NCBI RefSeq assembly: GCF_900096975.1
Contig: NZ_FMYQ01000007.1
Span: 165,900 to 229,899 of the forward strand
Reading direction: 5' to 3'
Origin: Paraburkholderia lycopersici
GTDB taxonomy: Bacteria > Pseudomonadota > Gammaproteobacteria > Burkholderiales > Burkholderiaceae
DNA: 64,000 nt
Of the stretch, positions 7,773-15,133 are shown one piece after another (the first letter of the stretch is position 1; the number at the start of each line of letters is the position of its first letter). The position numbers and the translations under genes are program-made. The notes under the pieces are model-generated. The model saw only the letters and a program-made list of their open reading frames with translations, was not told the origin of the DNA and made no database searches.

Positions 7773-9293
7773 CTAAAGCGGCGCGCTCCCGATTTCCCGC
7801 AGGATCTCGTCGAACGGCGCGGGCTTGACGAGGTGCCGGTCGAAGCCCGCCTCGCTGGCGGCCTGGCGGTCGCGCTCCTGGCCGTAGCCCGTGAGCGCGA
7901 TGAGCTGCACGTGCGCGGTGGCGGGCTCGGCGCGCAGCGCCTTCGCCACCGCATGGCCGTCCATGCCGGGCAGGCCGATGTCGAGAATCGCCACGTGCGG
8001 CTGGAAGCTCCGCGCGATCGCGAGCGCGCTGGGGCCGTCGTGGGCCATGCGCACGTCGTGGCCTTCGAGTTCGAGCAGCATGACCAGCGACGCAGCGGAG
8101 TCGACGTTGTCGTCCGCGACCAGCACGCGGCGGCGCTGCCGCGCCGCGTGTTCGCCGCTGCCGCGCGCCTGCGCGCGCGGCGTTTCGCACGGCGGCGCCT
8201 GCGCGAGCGGCAGGCGCACGACGAACTCCGAGCCGCGCCCGAGCCCGTCCGAATGCGCGCTCGCCGAGCCGCCGTGCAGCTCCGCGAGCTCGCGCACGAG
8301 CGCGAGGCCGATGCCGAGGCCGCCGTCGGCGCGCCTGAGCGCCTCGCGCGACTGCATGAAGAGATCGAATACGTAGGGCAGTTCGTCGGACGCAATGCCG
8401 ATGCCGTTGTCGCGCACGCGGATCAGCACGTCGAATGCGTCCGATTCGAGCCGCAGCGTGATCTCGCCGCCTTCGACGGTATATTTCGCGGCGTTGGAAA
8501 GCAGGTTGCTGATGATCTGCGCCACGCGTATCGCGTCGCCGGTTGCGTGGCACGGCTCGCAGTCGATCTCGACCGTGAGCTTTTGCGCTTTCGCGTCGAG
8601 AAAGGGGCGGCTCGTTTCCACGGCGATCGCGACGATCTCGCGCAGGTCGAGCGTGCCCATCTGCAGCGTGATTTTGCCGTGCGAGATGCGCGAAACGTCG
8701 AGCAGGTCGTCGACGAGACGGCCGAGATGCTCGACCTGGCGGCTCGCGATGAGCCGCGCGTCGGCGCGCATGGCGTCGTTTGCGCCGTGGCGCGGGTCGA
8801 GCAGCTCGATGGCGTTGCGAATCGGCGCGAGCGGGTTGCGCAGTTCGTGCGCGAGCGTGGCGAGAAAGCGGTCCTTGCGGCGGTCGGCGTCGCGCAGCGC
8901 TTTTTCGGCGGTGTAAAGGCGCAGGAGCGCACGCACGTTCGCGACCAGTTCGGCGGGCTCGACGGGCTCGGTGAGGTAGCTGTCGGCGCCGCCTTCGAGC
9001 GCGAGGATCTTGTCGCGCGTCTGGACCGCGGCGGCCGAGGTCTGCAGCACGAGCGTGGCGTTCGTTTCGGGATCGGCCTTGATGAGGCGGCATACCTCGA
9101 TGCCGCTAATGTCGGGCAGCTTCACGTCGAGCAGCACGATCGCGGGCGCTTCTTCGCGCACGGCCTCGAGCGCGGCCTGGCCCGTCGCGGCCTCGATCAC
9201 GGCGTAGCCCGCGTGGCGCAGCACGCGCGACTTCACGTAGCGCGCGCCTTCGTTGTCGTCGACGTTGAGAATGAGCGTGGCGTGCGCGTTCAT
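7773..9293 (-). CDS. Hybrid histidine kinase with two receiver domains, end of stressosome operon
   Basis: Cytoplasmic protein of 506 residues with order receiver - HisKA - HATPase - receiver. The N-terminal receiver (about 8-125) has phosphoacceptor Asp in IVLLDVKLPDISG. HisKA carries FLATLAHELRNPLAPI (about 150-165) and the ATPase has N-box ISNLLSNAAKYT and G-boxes RDNGIGI and GLGIGLALVREL. The C-terminal receiver (about 385-500) has VAILDIGLPGMDG and LVKP. No transmembrane segment is present, so input must come from a partner, most simply the kinase encoded before it, whose stop overlaps this start as ATGA. No DNA-binding output domain is present, so the final output lies elsewhere. Confidence 0.93.
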   Translation of the reverse strand: MNAHATLILNVDDNEGARYVKSRVLRHAGYAVIEAATGQAALEAVREEAPAIVLLDVKLPDISGIEVCRLIKADPETNATLVLQTSAAAVQTRDKILALEGGADSYLTEPVEPAELVANVRALLRLYTAEKALRDADRRKDRFLATLAHELRNPLAPIRNAIELLDPRHGANDAMRADARLIASRQVEHLGRLVDDLLDVSRISHGKITLQMGTLDLREIVAIAVETSRPFLDAKAQKLTVEIDCEPCHATGDAIRVAQIISNLLSNAAKYTVEGGEITLRLESDAFDVLIRVRDNGIGIASDELPYVFDLFMQSREALRRADGGLGIGLALVRELAELHGGSASAHSDGLGRGSEFVVRLPLAQAPPCETPRAQARGSGEHAARQRRRVLVADDNVDSAASLVMLLELEGHDVRMAHDGPSALAIARSFQPHVAILDIGLPGMDGHAVAKALRAEPATAHVQLIALTGYGQERDRQAASEAGFDRHLVKPAPFDEILREIGSAPL

Positions 9294-10681
9294 GGGGTCG
9301 CGTCCCCCGACGTCTCGCGTTCGTCCTCGACGGACGACGCGAGGCGCACCGGCACGTTCAGGCGAAACGTCGAGCCCACGCCCAGTTCGCTTTCGACGCC
9401 CACCTCGCCGCCCAGCAGCGCCGCGAGCTTGCGGCACAGCGGCAGGCCGAGGCCTGTGCCCTTCACGCGCTGCTGGAGGCGGTTCTGCACCTGGCCGAAC
9501 TCCTCGAAAATGATCTGGTGGTGTTCGGGCGCAATTCCGATGCCCGTGTCCGCGACGAAGAAGGTGATGCGATCGCCGCGGGCGTCGCACTGCGCGCCCA
9601 CGCGGATCTGGCCGCGCTCGGTGTACTTGAGCGCGTTCGAGACGAAGTTGCGCAGGATCTGCGTGAGCTTGGGCTCGTCGGTGTAAAGGCGCGGCAGGCG
9701 CGCCGTGGACGCGAATTCGAGCGTGACGTGCGGCGTATCGAGCAGCGGCGTGAGCATCGTGCGCAGCGCGGCGAACAGGTCGGCGGAATCGAACCACGCC
9801 GGCACGACCTCCGTCTTGCCCGCCTCGATCTTCGCGAGATCGAGCAGGTCGTTCACGGTCTCGCCCAGCGTTTGCGCAGACGAAAGAATCAGCCGGACCT
9901 GGCGCTCCTGCTCCACGCTCAGGTCGCCGTCGAGCCGGTTGAGCAGCAGGTTCGCGAGCGCGCGGATCGAGCTGAGCGGCGTGCGCAGTTCGTGGCTCAT
10001 GTTCGAGAGGAAGCGCGTTTTCATCATGTCCGCGCGGCGCAGTTCCTCGGCACGCTCGTCGAGCTCGGCGTAGAGCGCCACGACGCCGCGATTGGTCGCC
10101 TCCAGTTCCTGCGTGAGGCGCGCGAGTTCGTCCTGGCGCTCGCGCAGTTCGTCGAGTGCGGCGAGCAGCTCGCGGTTCTGCTGCCGCAGTTCTTCCAGCG
10201 AATCGTGTTGCGCGCCGCGCCGGGACAGTTCCCGCACGATGCGCTCGATATCCGCGCCCTGCACCCGCGCGCGCTCGCCCGGCAAGACGCGCGCCATGCG
10301 GACGGTCGTGCCCTCGCCGGCCGCGGAGCGGATGTCGAAGCAGTCCATGAGGCGGCGGCTGCCCGCGATGCCGAGACCCATGCCGCCCGGCGAGCGATAC
10401 GTGCCGTCCAGCACGGCGGCGAGGTCGCGCACGCCGGGGCCGCGATCGCTCACTTCGATGGCGAGCGCCTGGCGCGGCCGCTCGCCGTCGAGCGCGAACG
10501 TCACGCCGCCGCCGCCCGCGTACTCGAACGCATTGCGGGCGATTTCGGAGACGGCGCTGGCAATGCGCGTCTGGTCGAGCGGCGAGAAGCCGAGTCCGGC
10601 TGCGAGCTCGCGCGCCCGGCGGCGCGCGGCGGCGACGTCCTGGGCGGATTCAAGCCGGATGCGCAGCAGGGGCGTGTTCAT
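9290..10681 (-). CDS. RsbW/RsbT-like ATPase fused to a histidine kinase
   Basis: A 463-residue cytoplasmic protein. Residues 1-130 are a GHKL ATPase of the RsbW/RsbT anti-sigma class (VSEIARNAFEYAGGGG N-box, DRGPGV, GGMGLGIAGSRRLMD). Residues 165-235 form a likely coiled coil. Residues 236-463 are a classical kinase core with HisKA FLSNMSHELRTPLSSI, N-box FVSNALKYT and G-boxes ADTGIGI and GTGLGLPLCRKL. It therefore holds two different ATP-binding folds. Its start overlaps the preceding ATPase-phosphatase gene by 32 bases and its stop overlaps the hybrid kinase start. It is a plausible link that turns RsbT-like switching into phosphotransfer; this is inference from the fusion. Confidence 0.92.
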   Translation of the reverse strand: MNTPLLRIRLESAQDVAAARRRARELAAGLGFSPLDQTRIASAVSEIARNAFEYAGGGGVTFALDGERPRQALAIEVSDRGPGVRDLAAVLDGTYRSPGGMGLGIAGSRRLMDCFDIRSAAGEGTTVRMARVLPGERARVQGADIERIVRELSRRGAQHDSLEELRQQNRELLAALDELRERQDELARLTQELEATNRGVVALYAELDERAEELRRADMMKTRFLSNMSHELRTPLSSIRALANLLLNRLDGDLSVEQERQVRLILSSAQTLGETVNDLLDLAKIEAGKTEVVPAWFDSADLFAALRTMLTPLLDTPHVTLEFASTARLPRLYTDEPKLTQILRNFVSNALKYTERGQIRVGAQCDARGDRITFFVADTGIGIAPEHHQIIFEEFGQVQNRLQQRVKGTGLGLPLCRKLAALLGGEVGVESELGVGSTFRLNVPVRLASSVEDERETSGDATP

Positions 10682-11819
10682 GGTTCGACTGTACTCCGGG
10701 GCGGCCGCGAACGACGACGACGGTGGCGTCGTCGCGCCGGCGCGTGAAGTCCCGGTAGAGGACGGCCGCGATCACGGCGGCGGGCTGGTTGGCGAGGCCG
10801 GGCCAGGCAGCGAGGTCCCAGCGCGTGCCGATGCCGTCGGAGTGCAGGACGAGGACCGCATTCTCGCTCCACGCGAGCTCGACCTCCTGGGTGCCGCGCA
10901 TCGTGTGGCCGACGATGCCGTTGCGCGAAACCAGCTGGCAGCCCTCGTGCGCGGAGGCAGGGCGAGCGGCGTGACCTGCAGGTTGGCTTCCTGGGCGGAG
11001 CGAGGGGAGACCTCGCGCGCGGCTGTCGGCGGGGCGCCCCATGCCGTATGCGACGGCCGAAACGTTGCCGGTGCCGCAGAACGCGAGCGTGCCGCGCGCG
11101 AGATCGAGGCGCGCGAGCGCGAGCGCGGCGCCGCGCGTGGGGCGCAGCGCCGCGTGCGTGAGTTCCATGAGCGCCGCGGGCGCAAGGCCGGTGCGCCCGC
11201 GCAGGACGTCGAGCGCGGCCACGGCGGCCACGTGGGCTTCGGCGCCGTGACCGAGGCCGTCGGCGAGCGCGAACGTGAAGCCGCCCGGGTCGGCCAGGGC
11301 GAGCCAGCCGTCGCCGCAGACGTCTTCGCCGGGGTAGGGCACGCACACCGCGCCGATCTCGGGGCTGTCGAGCGCGGCGCGCGGCGCATTGACGCCGCTT
11401 TTGCGCACGAGCGCGCGCAGCACGCTGCCCGCGCCGGGCTGCGAGTAGATGGCGAACTGGTTCGAGAGCCGCCGGATCGCGCCGAGGCCCGTGCCCGGCG
11501 TGCCGGCCGTGGAGTGACCGTCGGTGAGCGCGGCGCTCACGTCGGTCATGCCGGGGCCGCGGTCGAGCGCGAGCAGTTCGACCGCGCCGGCAAGCGGGCG
11601 CACGAGCAGCTCGCCATGCCCGGCATGCTTGAGGATATTGGTGGCCGCCTCGGTCAGCACGATCGCGAGACGCCCGGCGTCGGTTTCGTTGAGCGCGGCG
11701 ATGCGCGCGGCGTCGGCCGCGGCGCGGCGCGCGTAGGCAACGCCGCTTGCGTCGCCGATCTCGAAGGCGCGGTGGGTGCCGCCGGCCGAACCGGCCGCAT
11801 CGTCTAGCGTACTTTCCAT
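10650..11819 (-). CDS. RsbT-like ATPase fused to an RsbX/SpoIIE-type PP2C phosphatase
   Basis: A 389-residue fusion. Residues 15-130 are a GHKL ATPase (VLTEAATNILKHAGHGELL, LDRGPGM, GTGLGAIRRL). Residues about 150-385 are a SpoIIE/RsbX-type metal-dependent serine/threonine phosphatase with the acidic motifs PGEDVCGDGW, FALADGLGHG, LHSDGIGTRWD and RRDDATVVVV. In Bacillus, RsbX is a stand-alone phosphatase that resets the stressosome by dephosphorylating RsbR and RsbS; here it carries its own switch-kinase-like domain. Start chosen at ATG 11819 (MESTLDDAAG), overlapping the rsbT stop by 16 bases; translation is probably coupled. Confidence 0.92.
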   Translation of the reverse strand: MESTLDDAAGSAGGTHRAFEIGDASGVAYARRAAADAARIAALNETDAGRLAIVLTEAATNILKHAGHGELLVRPLAGAVELLALDRGPGMTDVSAALTDGHSTAGTPGTGLGAIRRLSNQFAIYSQPGAGSVLRALVRKSGVNAPRAALDSPEIGAVCVPYPGEDVCGDGWLALADPGGFTFALADGLGHGAEAHVAAVAALDVLRGRTGLAPAALMELTHAALRPTRGAALALARLDLARGTLAFCGTGNVSAVAYGMGRPADSRARGLPSLRPGSQPAGHAARPASAHEGCQLVSRNGIVGHTMRGTQEVELAWSENAVLVLHSDGIGTRWDLAAWPGLANQPAAVIAAVLYRDFTRRRDDATVVVVRGRPGVQSNHEHAPAAHPA

Positions 11820-12229
11820 TTCGTGATGGTGACGGTCGTGCCGCCGCCCGGAGTCGATTCGATCGTGAATTCGTCGCACAGCCGCCGCGAGCCGCCGAGC
11901 CCGAGGCCAAGACCGTTGCCGCTCGTGAAGCCGTCGCGCAGCGCGCGCTCGATGTCGGCGATGCCCGGCCCCTCGTCGACGAACGAGAGCCGCAGGCCGA
12001 CGCGCACGCCGCTTTCCAGCACTTCCAGCCGTGCATCGCCGCCGCCGCCGTGCTGCAGCGTGTTGCGCGCGAGCTCGCTTGCCGCCGTCACGAACTTGGT
12101 CTGCTCGATGAGCGAGAAGCCCTGTGCGATGGCGGCGTCGCGCACGAGCTGCCGCAGCCGGACGATTTCCTCGTCCGAGCGCAGGCTGGCTTGCGCCGCG
12201 AGCCTTCCGGTCGTGTCGTTGCTATTCAT
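11804..12229 (-). CDS. rsbT: Stressosome switch kinase RsbT
   Basis: Serine/threonine kinase of the GHKL fold, 141 residues, the usual RsbT length. Signature parts are the N-box ASELARNTLQHGGGG (about 50-64), DEGPGIADI and GNGLGLGLGGSRRLCDEF. In the Bacillus paradigm RsbT is bound by RsbR/RsbS, phosphorylates them on stress and is released to act on a downstream partner. Start chosen at ATG 12229 (MNSNDTTGR); a TTG at 12241 would add four residues and neither has a strong ribosome binding site, so the choice is uncertain. The gene lies 24 bases after rsbS. Confidence 0.93.
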   Translation of the reverse strand: MNSNDTTGRLAAQASLRSDEEIVRLRQLVRDAAIAQGFSLIEQTKFVTAASELARNTLQHGGGGDARLEVLESGVRVGLRLSFVDEGPGIADIERALRDGFTSGNGLGLGLGGSRRLCDEFTIESTPGGGTTVTITKWKVR

Positions 12230-12253
12230 GATCGAATGCAAGAGACGTGCTAG

Positions 12254-12613
12254 CTAACGGCGCTGGCGCTGCTTGAGCAGCGCCATGCCTTTTTCGACGT
12301 CGAGGGCGGTGCGTACGCCAGAAAGCGTGAGGCCGAGTTCGACCAGCGTGATCGCAACCGACGGCTGCATGCCAACCACCACGGTTTGCGCGTCGAGCAC
12401 CATCGCCATCGCGGCCGTGTTGCCGATCATGCGGCCGATGAACGAATCGACCACGTCGAGCGCGGAGATGTCGATGAGCACGCCCTTGGCCGAGTCCTTG
12501 ACGATGCGTTCGGTGAGATCGTCCTGCAGCGCGATCGCGAGCCGGTCGTGCATGTCCACCTGGATCGCGACGATCAGGCAGTCGCCGAGGCGCAGAATCG
12601 GTATGCGTTCCAT
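12254..12613 (-). CDS. rsbS: Stressosome scaffold STAS protein RsbS
   Basis: Single STAS-domain protein of 119 residues. It opens with MERIPILRLGDCLIVAIQVD, very like the Bacillus RsbS N-terminus, and keeps the STAS core IDISALDVVDSFIGRMI. Ser57 in the VVDSFI motif corresponds to the phosphorylated Ser59 of B. subtilis RsbS, so the protein should be a functional RsbT substrate. The start at 12613 lies 29 bases after the rsbR stop. Reading in the same frame extends far upstream but that part is antisense to nothing real and lies over rsbR in another frame, so it is not part of the gene. Confidence 0.95.
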   Translation of the reverse strand: MERIPILRLGDCLIVAIQVDMHDRLAIALQDDLTERIVKDSAKGVLIDISALDVVDSFIGRMIGNTAAMAMVLDAQTVVVGMQPSVAITLVELGLTLSGVRTALDVEKGMALLKQRQRR

Positions 12614-12642
12614 CGTGTGCGTTTCCGGTGCGTCGATGGCCT

Positions 12643-13509
12643 TCAGGCCGCGGCCTTCGGGGCGATGATCGTCGAGCCGATGCGCTGCAGCGCGATGACG
12701 AAGGCGTCGGCGAGCGTGGACCTGGTCGTGACGTTCGTGAGATCGACGCCCAGGTGCACGATGGTCTGCGCGATCTGCGGACGGATGCCGCTGATGATGC
12801 AGTCCGCGCCCATCAGGCGCGCGGCGGCCACGGTCTTGAGCAGATGCTGCGCGACGAGCGTGTCGACGGTCGGCACGCCCGTGATGTCGATGATCGCGAG
12901 GCTCGCACCCGTGTCGACGATCTTCTGCAGCAGGCTCTCCATCACGACCTGGGTGCGCGAGGAGTCGAGCGTGCCGATGAGCGGCAGCGCGAGAATGCCG
13001 TCCCACAACTGCACGACTGGCGTGGAAAGTTCCAGCAGCTCTTCCTGCTGGCGCGCGATGATCGCTTCGCGGCTTTTCTGGAAGACGTCGGTGGTGTAGA
13101 GGCCGAAGCCGTCGAGCAGCACGTTCACCTGCCAGCTCACCTCGGCGAGCTCGGTGGGGTTTTGCGAAAGCGCTTCGCGCAGTCGCGCATAGAGCGGCTC
13201 CTTGAACGAGAACAGGAAGGTGGCCGTTTCGACCGGCGTGTAGCCCTGGCGGGCGCGGTGCGCCGACATCTCCGCAAGAAACGCGCGCACCGGCTCCCAT
13301 TCGGGGCGGGACGAATCGAAGGATTGGGCTTTCGGCAGCGTGTCGAGGAAGATATTGAGGAATGCGGAAAATTGCTCGCGGATTTCTCCTTCCATCGCGA
13401 GGCCGCGGCGTAGCGCGATCGGCAGATGCAGGCGCAGCCATTCGGCGAGAAGCGTGTCGCGATGCTGGCCGAGAATGTCCGCGATGCGGGCCTGTTCCGG
13501 TGTGTTCAT
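12643..13509 (-). CDS. rsbR: Stressosome sensor/scaffold RsbR paralogue
   Basis: A 288-residue RsbR-family protein: an N-terminal helical sensor domain (residues 1-150, with LAEWLRLHLP and GYTPVETATFLFSFKEPL) followed by a STAS domain (165-280). The two threonines expected to be phosphorylated by RsbT are present: Thr217 in DITGVPTVDTLVA and Thr249 in GIRPQIAQTIV, equivalent by alignment to Thr171 and Thr205 of B. subtilis RsbRA. The N-terminal domain does not look like the haem-globin form; its signal is unknown. It is the first gene of the operon. The ATG at 13509 is preceded by AGGAGATCGC, a good ribosome binding site. Confidence 0.95.
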   Translation of the reverse strand: MNTPEQARIADILGQHRDTLLAEWLRLHLPIALRRGLAMEGEIREQFSAFLNIFLDTLPKAQSFDSSRPEWEPVRAFLAEMSAHRARQGYTPVETATFLFSFKEPLYARLREALSQNPTELAEVSWQVNVLLDGFGLYTTDVFQKSREAIIARQQEELLELSTPVVQLWDGILALPLIGTLDSSRTQVVMESLLQKIVDTGASLAIIDITGVPTVDTLVAQHLLKTVAAARLMGADCIISGIRPQIAQTIVHLGVDLTNVTTRSTLADAFVIALQRIGSTIIAPKAAA

Positions 13510-13575
13510 GCGATCTCCTGAGCGATGGGTCGTGCCTCGTTACCGGGATGAACCGCTGCACGTTACACCATCGTG

Positions 13576-13597
13576 TCGATTGAAGCTCGATTGAAGC
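13576..13597. repeat. Perfect tandem 11-bp repeat upstream of the stressosome operon
   Basis: TCGATTGAAGC occurs twice in direct abutment (13576-13586 and 13587-13597), 67-88 bases before the rsbR start. An 11-base period places both copies on the same helix face, as expected for cooperative regulator binding. Its role as an operator is inference. Confidence 0.55.
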
Positions 13598-13882
13598 GGT
13601 TACGCGCGCATTAACGGCGCGCGAACGAGCGGGCGCGTTGCTGCACGCGTTTTTCGTGCCCGGTTGCTCCTGCAACTACCGCCGGGGCGGTGTCGCGAGC
13701 GCTTTCCGCTTTGCCGTGACGTGCTTGTAGTTTTTACACGTCCTGGCACGCGTCCGGGACGCCGCCTCGGCAAGAAAGGCGCGCCGGCAGTCGTCTCGCG
13801 ACTGGTACGGGCCTTGCTTGTTCGATTCGCCTGATGACAACCCGGGCAACAACCCGGTCAAGAACCGGGGAGCACCGTCGCC

Positions 13883-14107
13883 ATGGAGCCCGAATCCGTT
13901 TCTCGGCAGCAATCGACGCTACCCGCGCCCGTTTCGCTGGGGGGCGCGCTCGCCTCGGGCGAGGGCGCACTGGACGAAGGGGACGGCGACGGGGACGACC
14001 CGATGCCGGCGCTGCCTGCGCGCCTGATCTTCTGCATCGCATGGCTTTTCGGGCTGGAGGCGTTTCTCGCGGAGTCCGATGGCCGCGCTGGCCTCCCTCG
14101 CAGTTGA
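13883..14107 (+). CDS. Possible small hypothetical protein (weak)
   Basis: A 74-codon frame, MEPESVSRQQ..., in the 755-base gap between rsbR and the mlaC-like gene. It has an acidic Gly/Asp-rich middle (GALDEGDGDGDDP) and one hydrophobic stretch (LIFCIAWLFGLEAFLA, about residues 49-64). CGGGGAG lies about 14 bases upstream of the ATG, which is far for a ribosome binding site. No family is recognised. It may be chance coding in GC-rich DNA; the rest of 13510-14264 holds the tandem repeat at 13576 and no other gene that I can support. Confidence 0.3.
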   Translation: MEPESVSRQQSTLPAPVSLGGALASGEGALDEGDGDGDDPMPALPARLIFCIAWLFGLEAFLAESDGRAGLPRS

Positions 14108-14161
14108 GTGCGAAAGCCGGGAGTTTCCGGCGCGCGGCCGGCGCAGCCGGTCGTTCGCTAC

Positions 14162-14191
14162 CTGACCTGGGCACGCCCGACCCGCTAGACT
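14162..14191 (+). promoter_or_regulatory. Putative sigma-70 promoter of the mlaC-like gene
   Basis: CTGACC (14162-14167) and TAGACT (14186-14191) are separated by 18 bases, about 75 bases before the ATG at 14265. Similar CTAGACTG -10-like boxes precede two other genes in the window (21117 and 34982). Matches to consensus are partial. Confidence 0.3.
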
Positions 14192-14264
14192 GAGCGCTGG
14201 CGTGCGGCCGGCCGCCCCTTGCGAGCCGCCGCACCCGCCCCGTTCGCCATTTTCAGAGATATCG

Positions 14265-14927
14265 ATGACCAGGTTATTCCGCATGACCGCGCTCCTCGCG
14301 TGGTGCCTGTCGTTCCTGCCCGCCACCGCGGCGCTTGCCCAGGCTGGGCAGGTGGACCAGTCGGACCCGCAGGCGCTCATCAAGACGGCCACGCAGCAGG
14401 TGCTCGACGAAGTGCGCACGAAGTCCGTTGCCCCCGACGATATCGCGCGCATTCAGGACATCGTCAATCGCGACATCCTTCCGTACGTCGATTTCCGCCG
14501 CACCACGCGGCTCGCCATGGGGCCGCACTGGCGCACGGCCACGCCCGAGCAGCAAACGCAGGTCGAACAGCAGTTCCAGCTGCTGCTGATCCATCTCTAC
14601 TCGGGCGCCATCGCGCAACTGAAGCCCGATCAGAAGATCGACTACCCGCCCATGCGCAACTCGCCCGGCGACACCGACGTCGTGGTGCGCACGCTCGCGC
14701 AGACCAGCGGCAACCCCGTGGAAATCGACTATCGCCTCTACAAGACGCCGCAGGGCTGGCGGCTCTACGATCTGAACGTGCTGGGCGCGTGGCTGATCCA
14801 GACTTACCGCCAGCAGTTCAGCGAGAAAATCCAGCAAGGCGGCGTGGACGGGCTCATCCAGTTCCTCTCCGCGCGCAATCAGGAGCTCGTGTCCGGCAAG
14901 GCTCAGCCGCAGTCGCAGTCGCAGTAA
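14265..14927 (+). CDS. MlaC/Ttg2D-family phospholipid-binding periplasmic protein
   Basis: Exported protein of 220 residues. A Sec signal peptide (LLAWCLSFLPATAALAQA) is followed by an MlaC-type domain with the typical opening DPQALIKTATQQVLDEV and the segments VDFRRTTRLAMGPHWRTATPEQ and GWRLYDLNVLGAWLIQTYR. MlaC proteins ferry phospholipids between outer-membrane MlaA and the inner-membrane MlaFEDB complex. No other mla genes are nearby, so this is an orphan copy or a paralogue with a specialised role. The C-terminus is Gln/Ser-rich. Start chosen at ATG 14265 to keep the signal peptide compact; frames starting earlier add proline-rich residues. Confidence 0.87.
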   Translation: MTRLFRMTALLAWCLSFLPATAALAQAGQVDQSDPQALIKTATQQVLDEVRTKSVAPDDIARIQDIVNRDILPYVDFRRTTRLAMGPHWRTATPEQQTQVEQQFQLLLIHLYSGAIAQLKPDQKIDYPPMRNSPGDTDVVVRTLAQTSGNPVEIDYRLYKTPQGWRLYDLNVLGAWLIQTYRQQFSEKIQQGGVDGLIQFLSARNQELVSGKAQPQSQSQ

Positions 14928-15133
14928 TACGCGCGGCGGCGCTGCGCGGCGGTCGAAGCCCGGCTGGCGCGGCACCTGCGGCAATTCGGGAAGCGCGTCC
15001 CTGCCTGGCGCGCGCGGGGGGACACACGCAGTACCATTTCCAGGCGTGCCTCGTGCATGTGGATGGGTTGCGCGCTTGCCCGAGCCGTCGCGGTCCTTGT
15101 CACCCATTTCATTTTTCGCCGATCCGATCCGAC

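Noticed and set aside
12614..13675. Upstream extension of the rsbS frame
   Set aside because: It overlaps rsbR in a different frame and has no domain; the RsbS start MERIPILRLG is clear.
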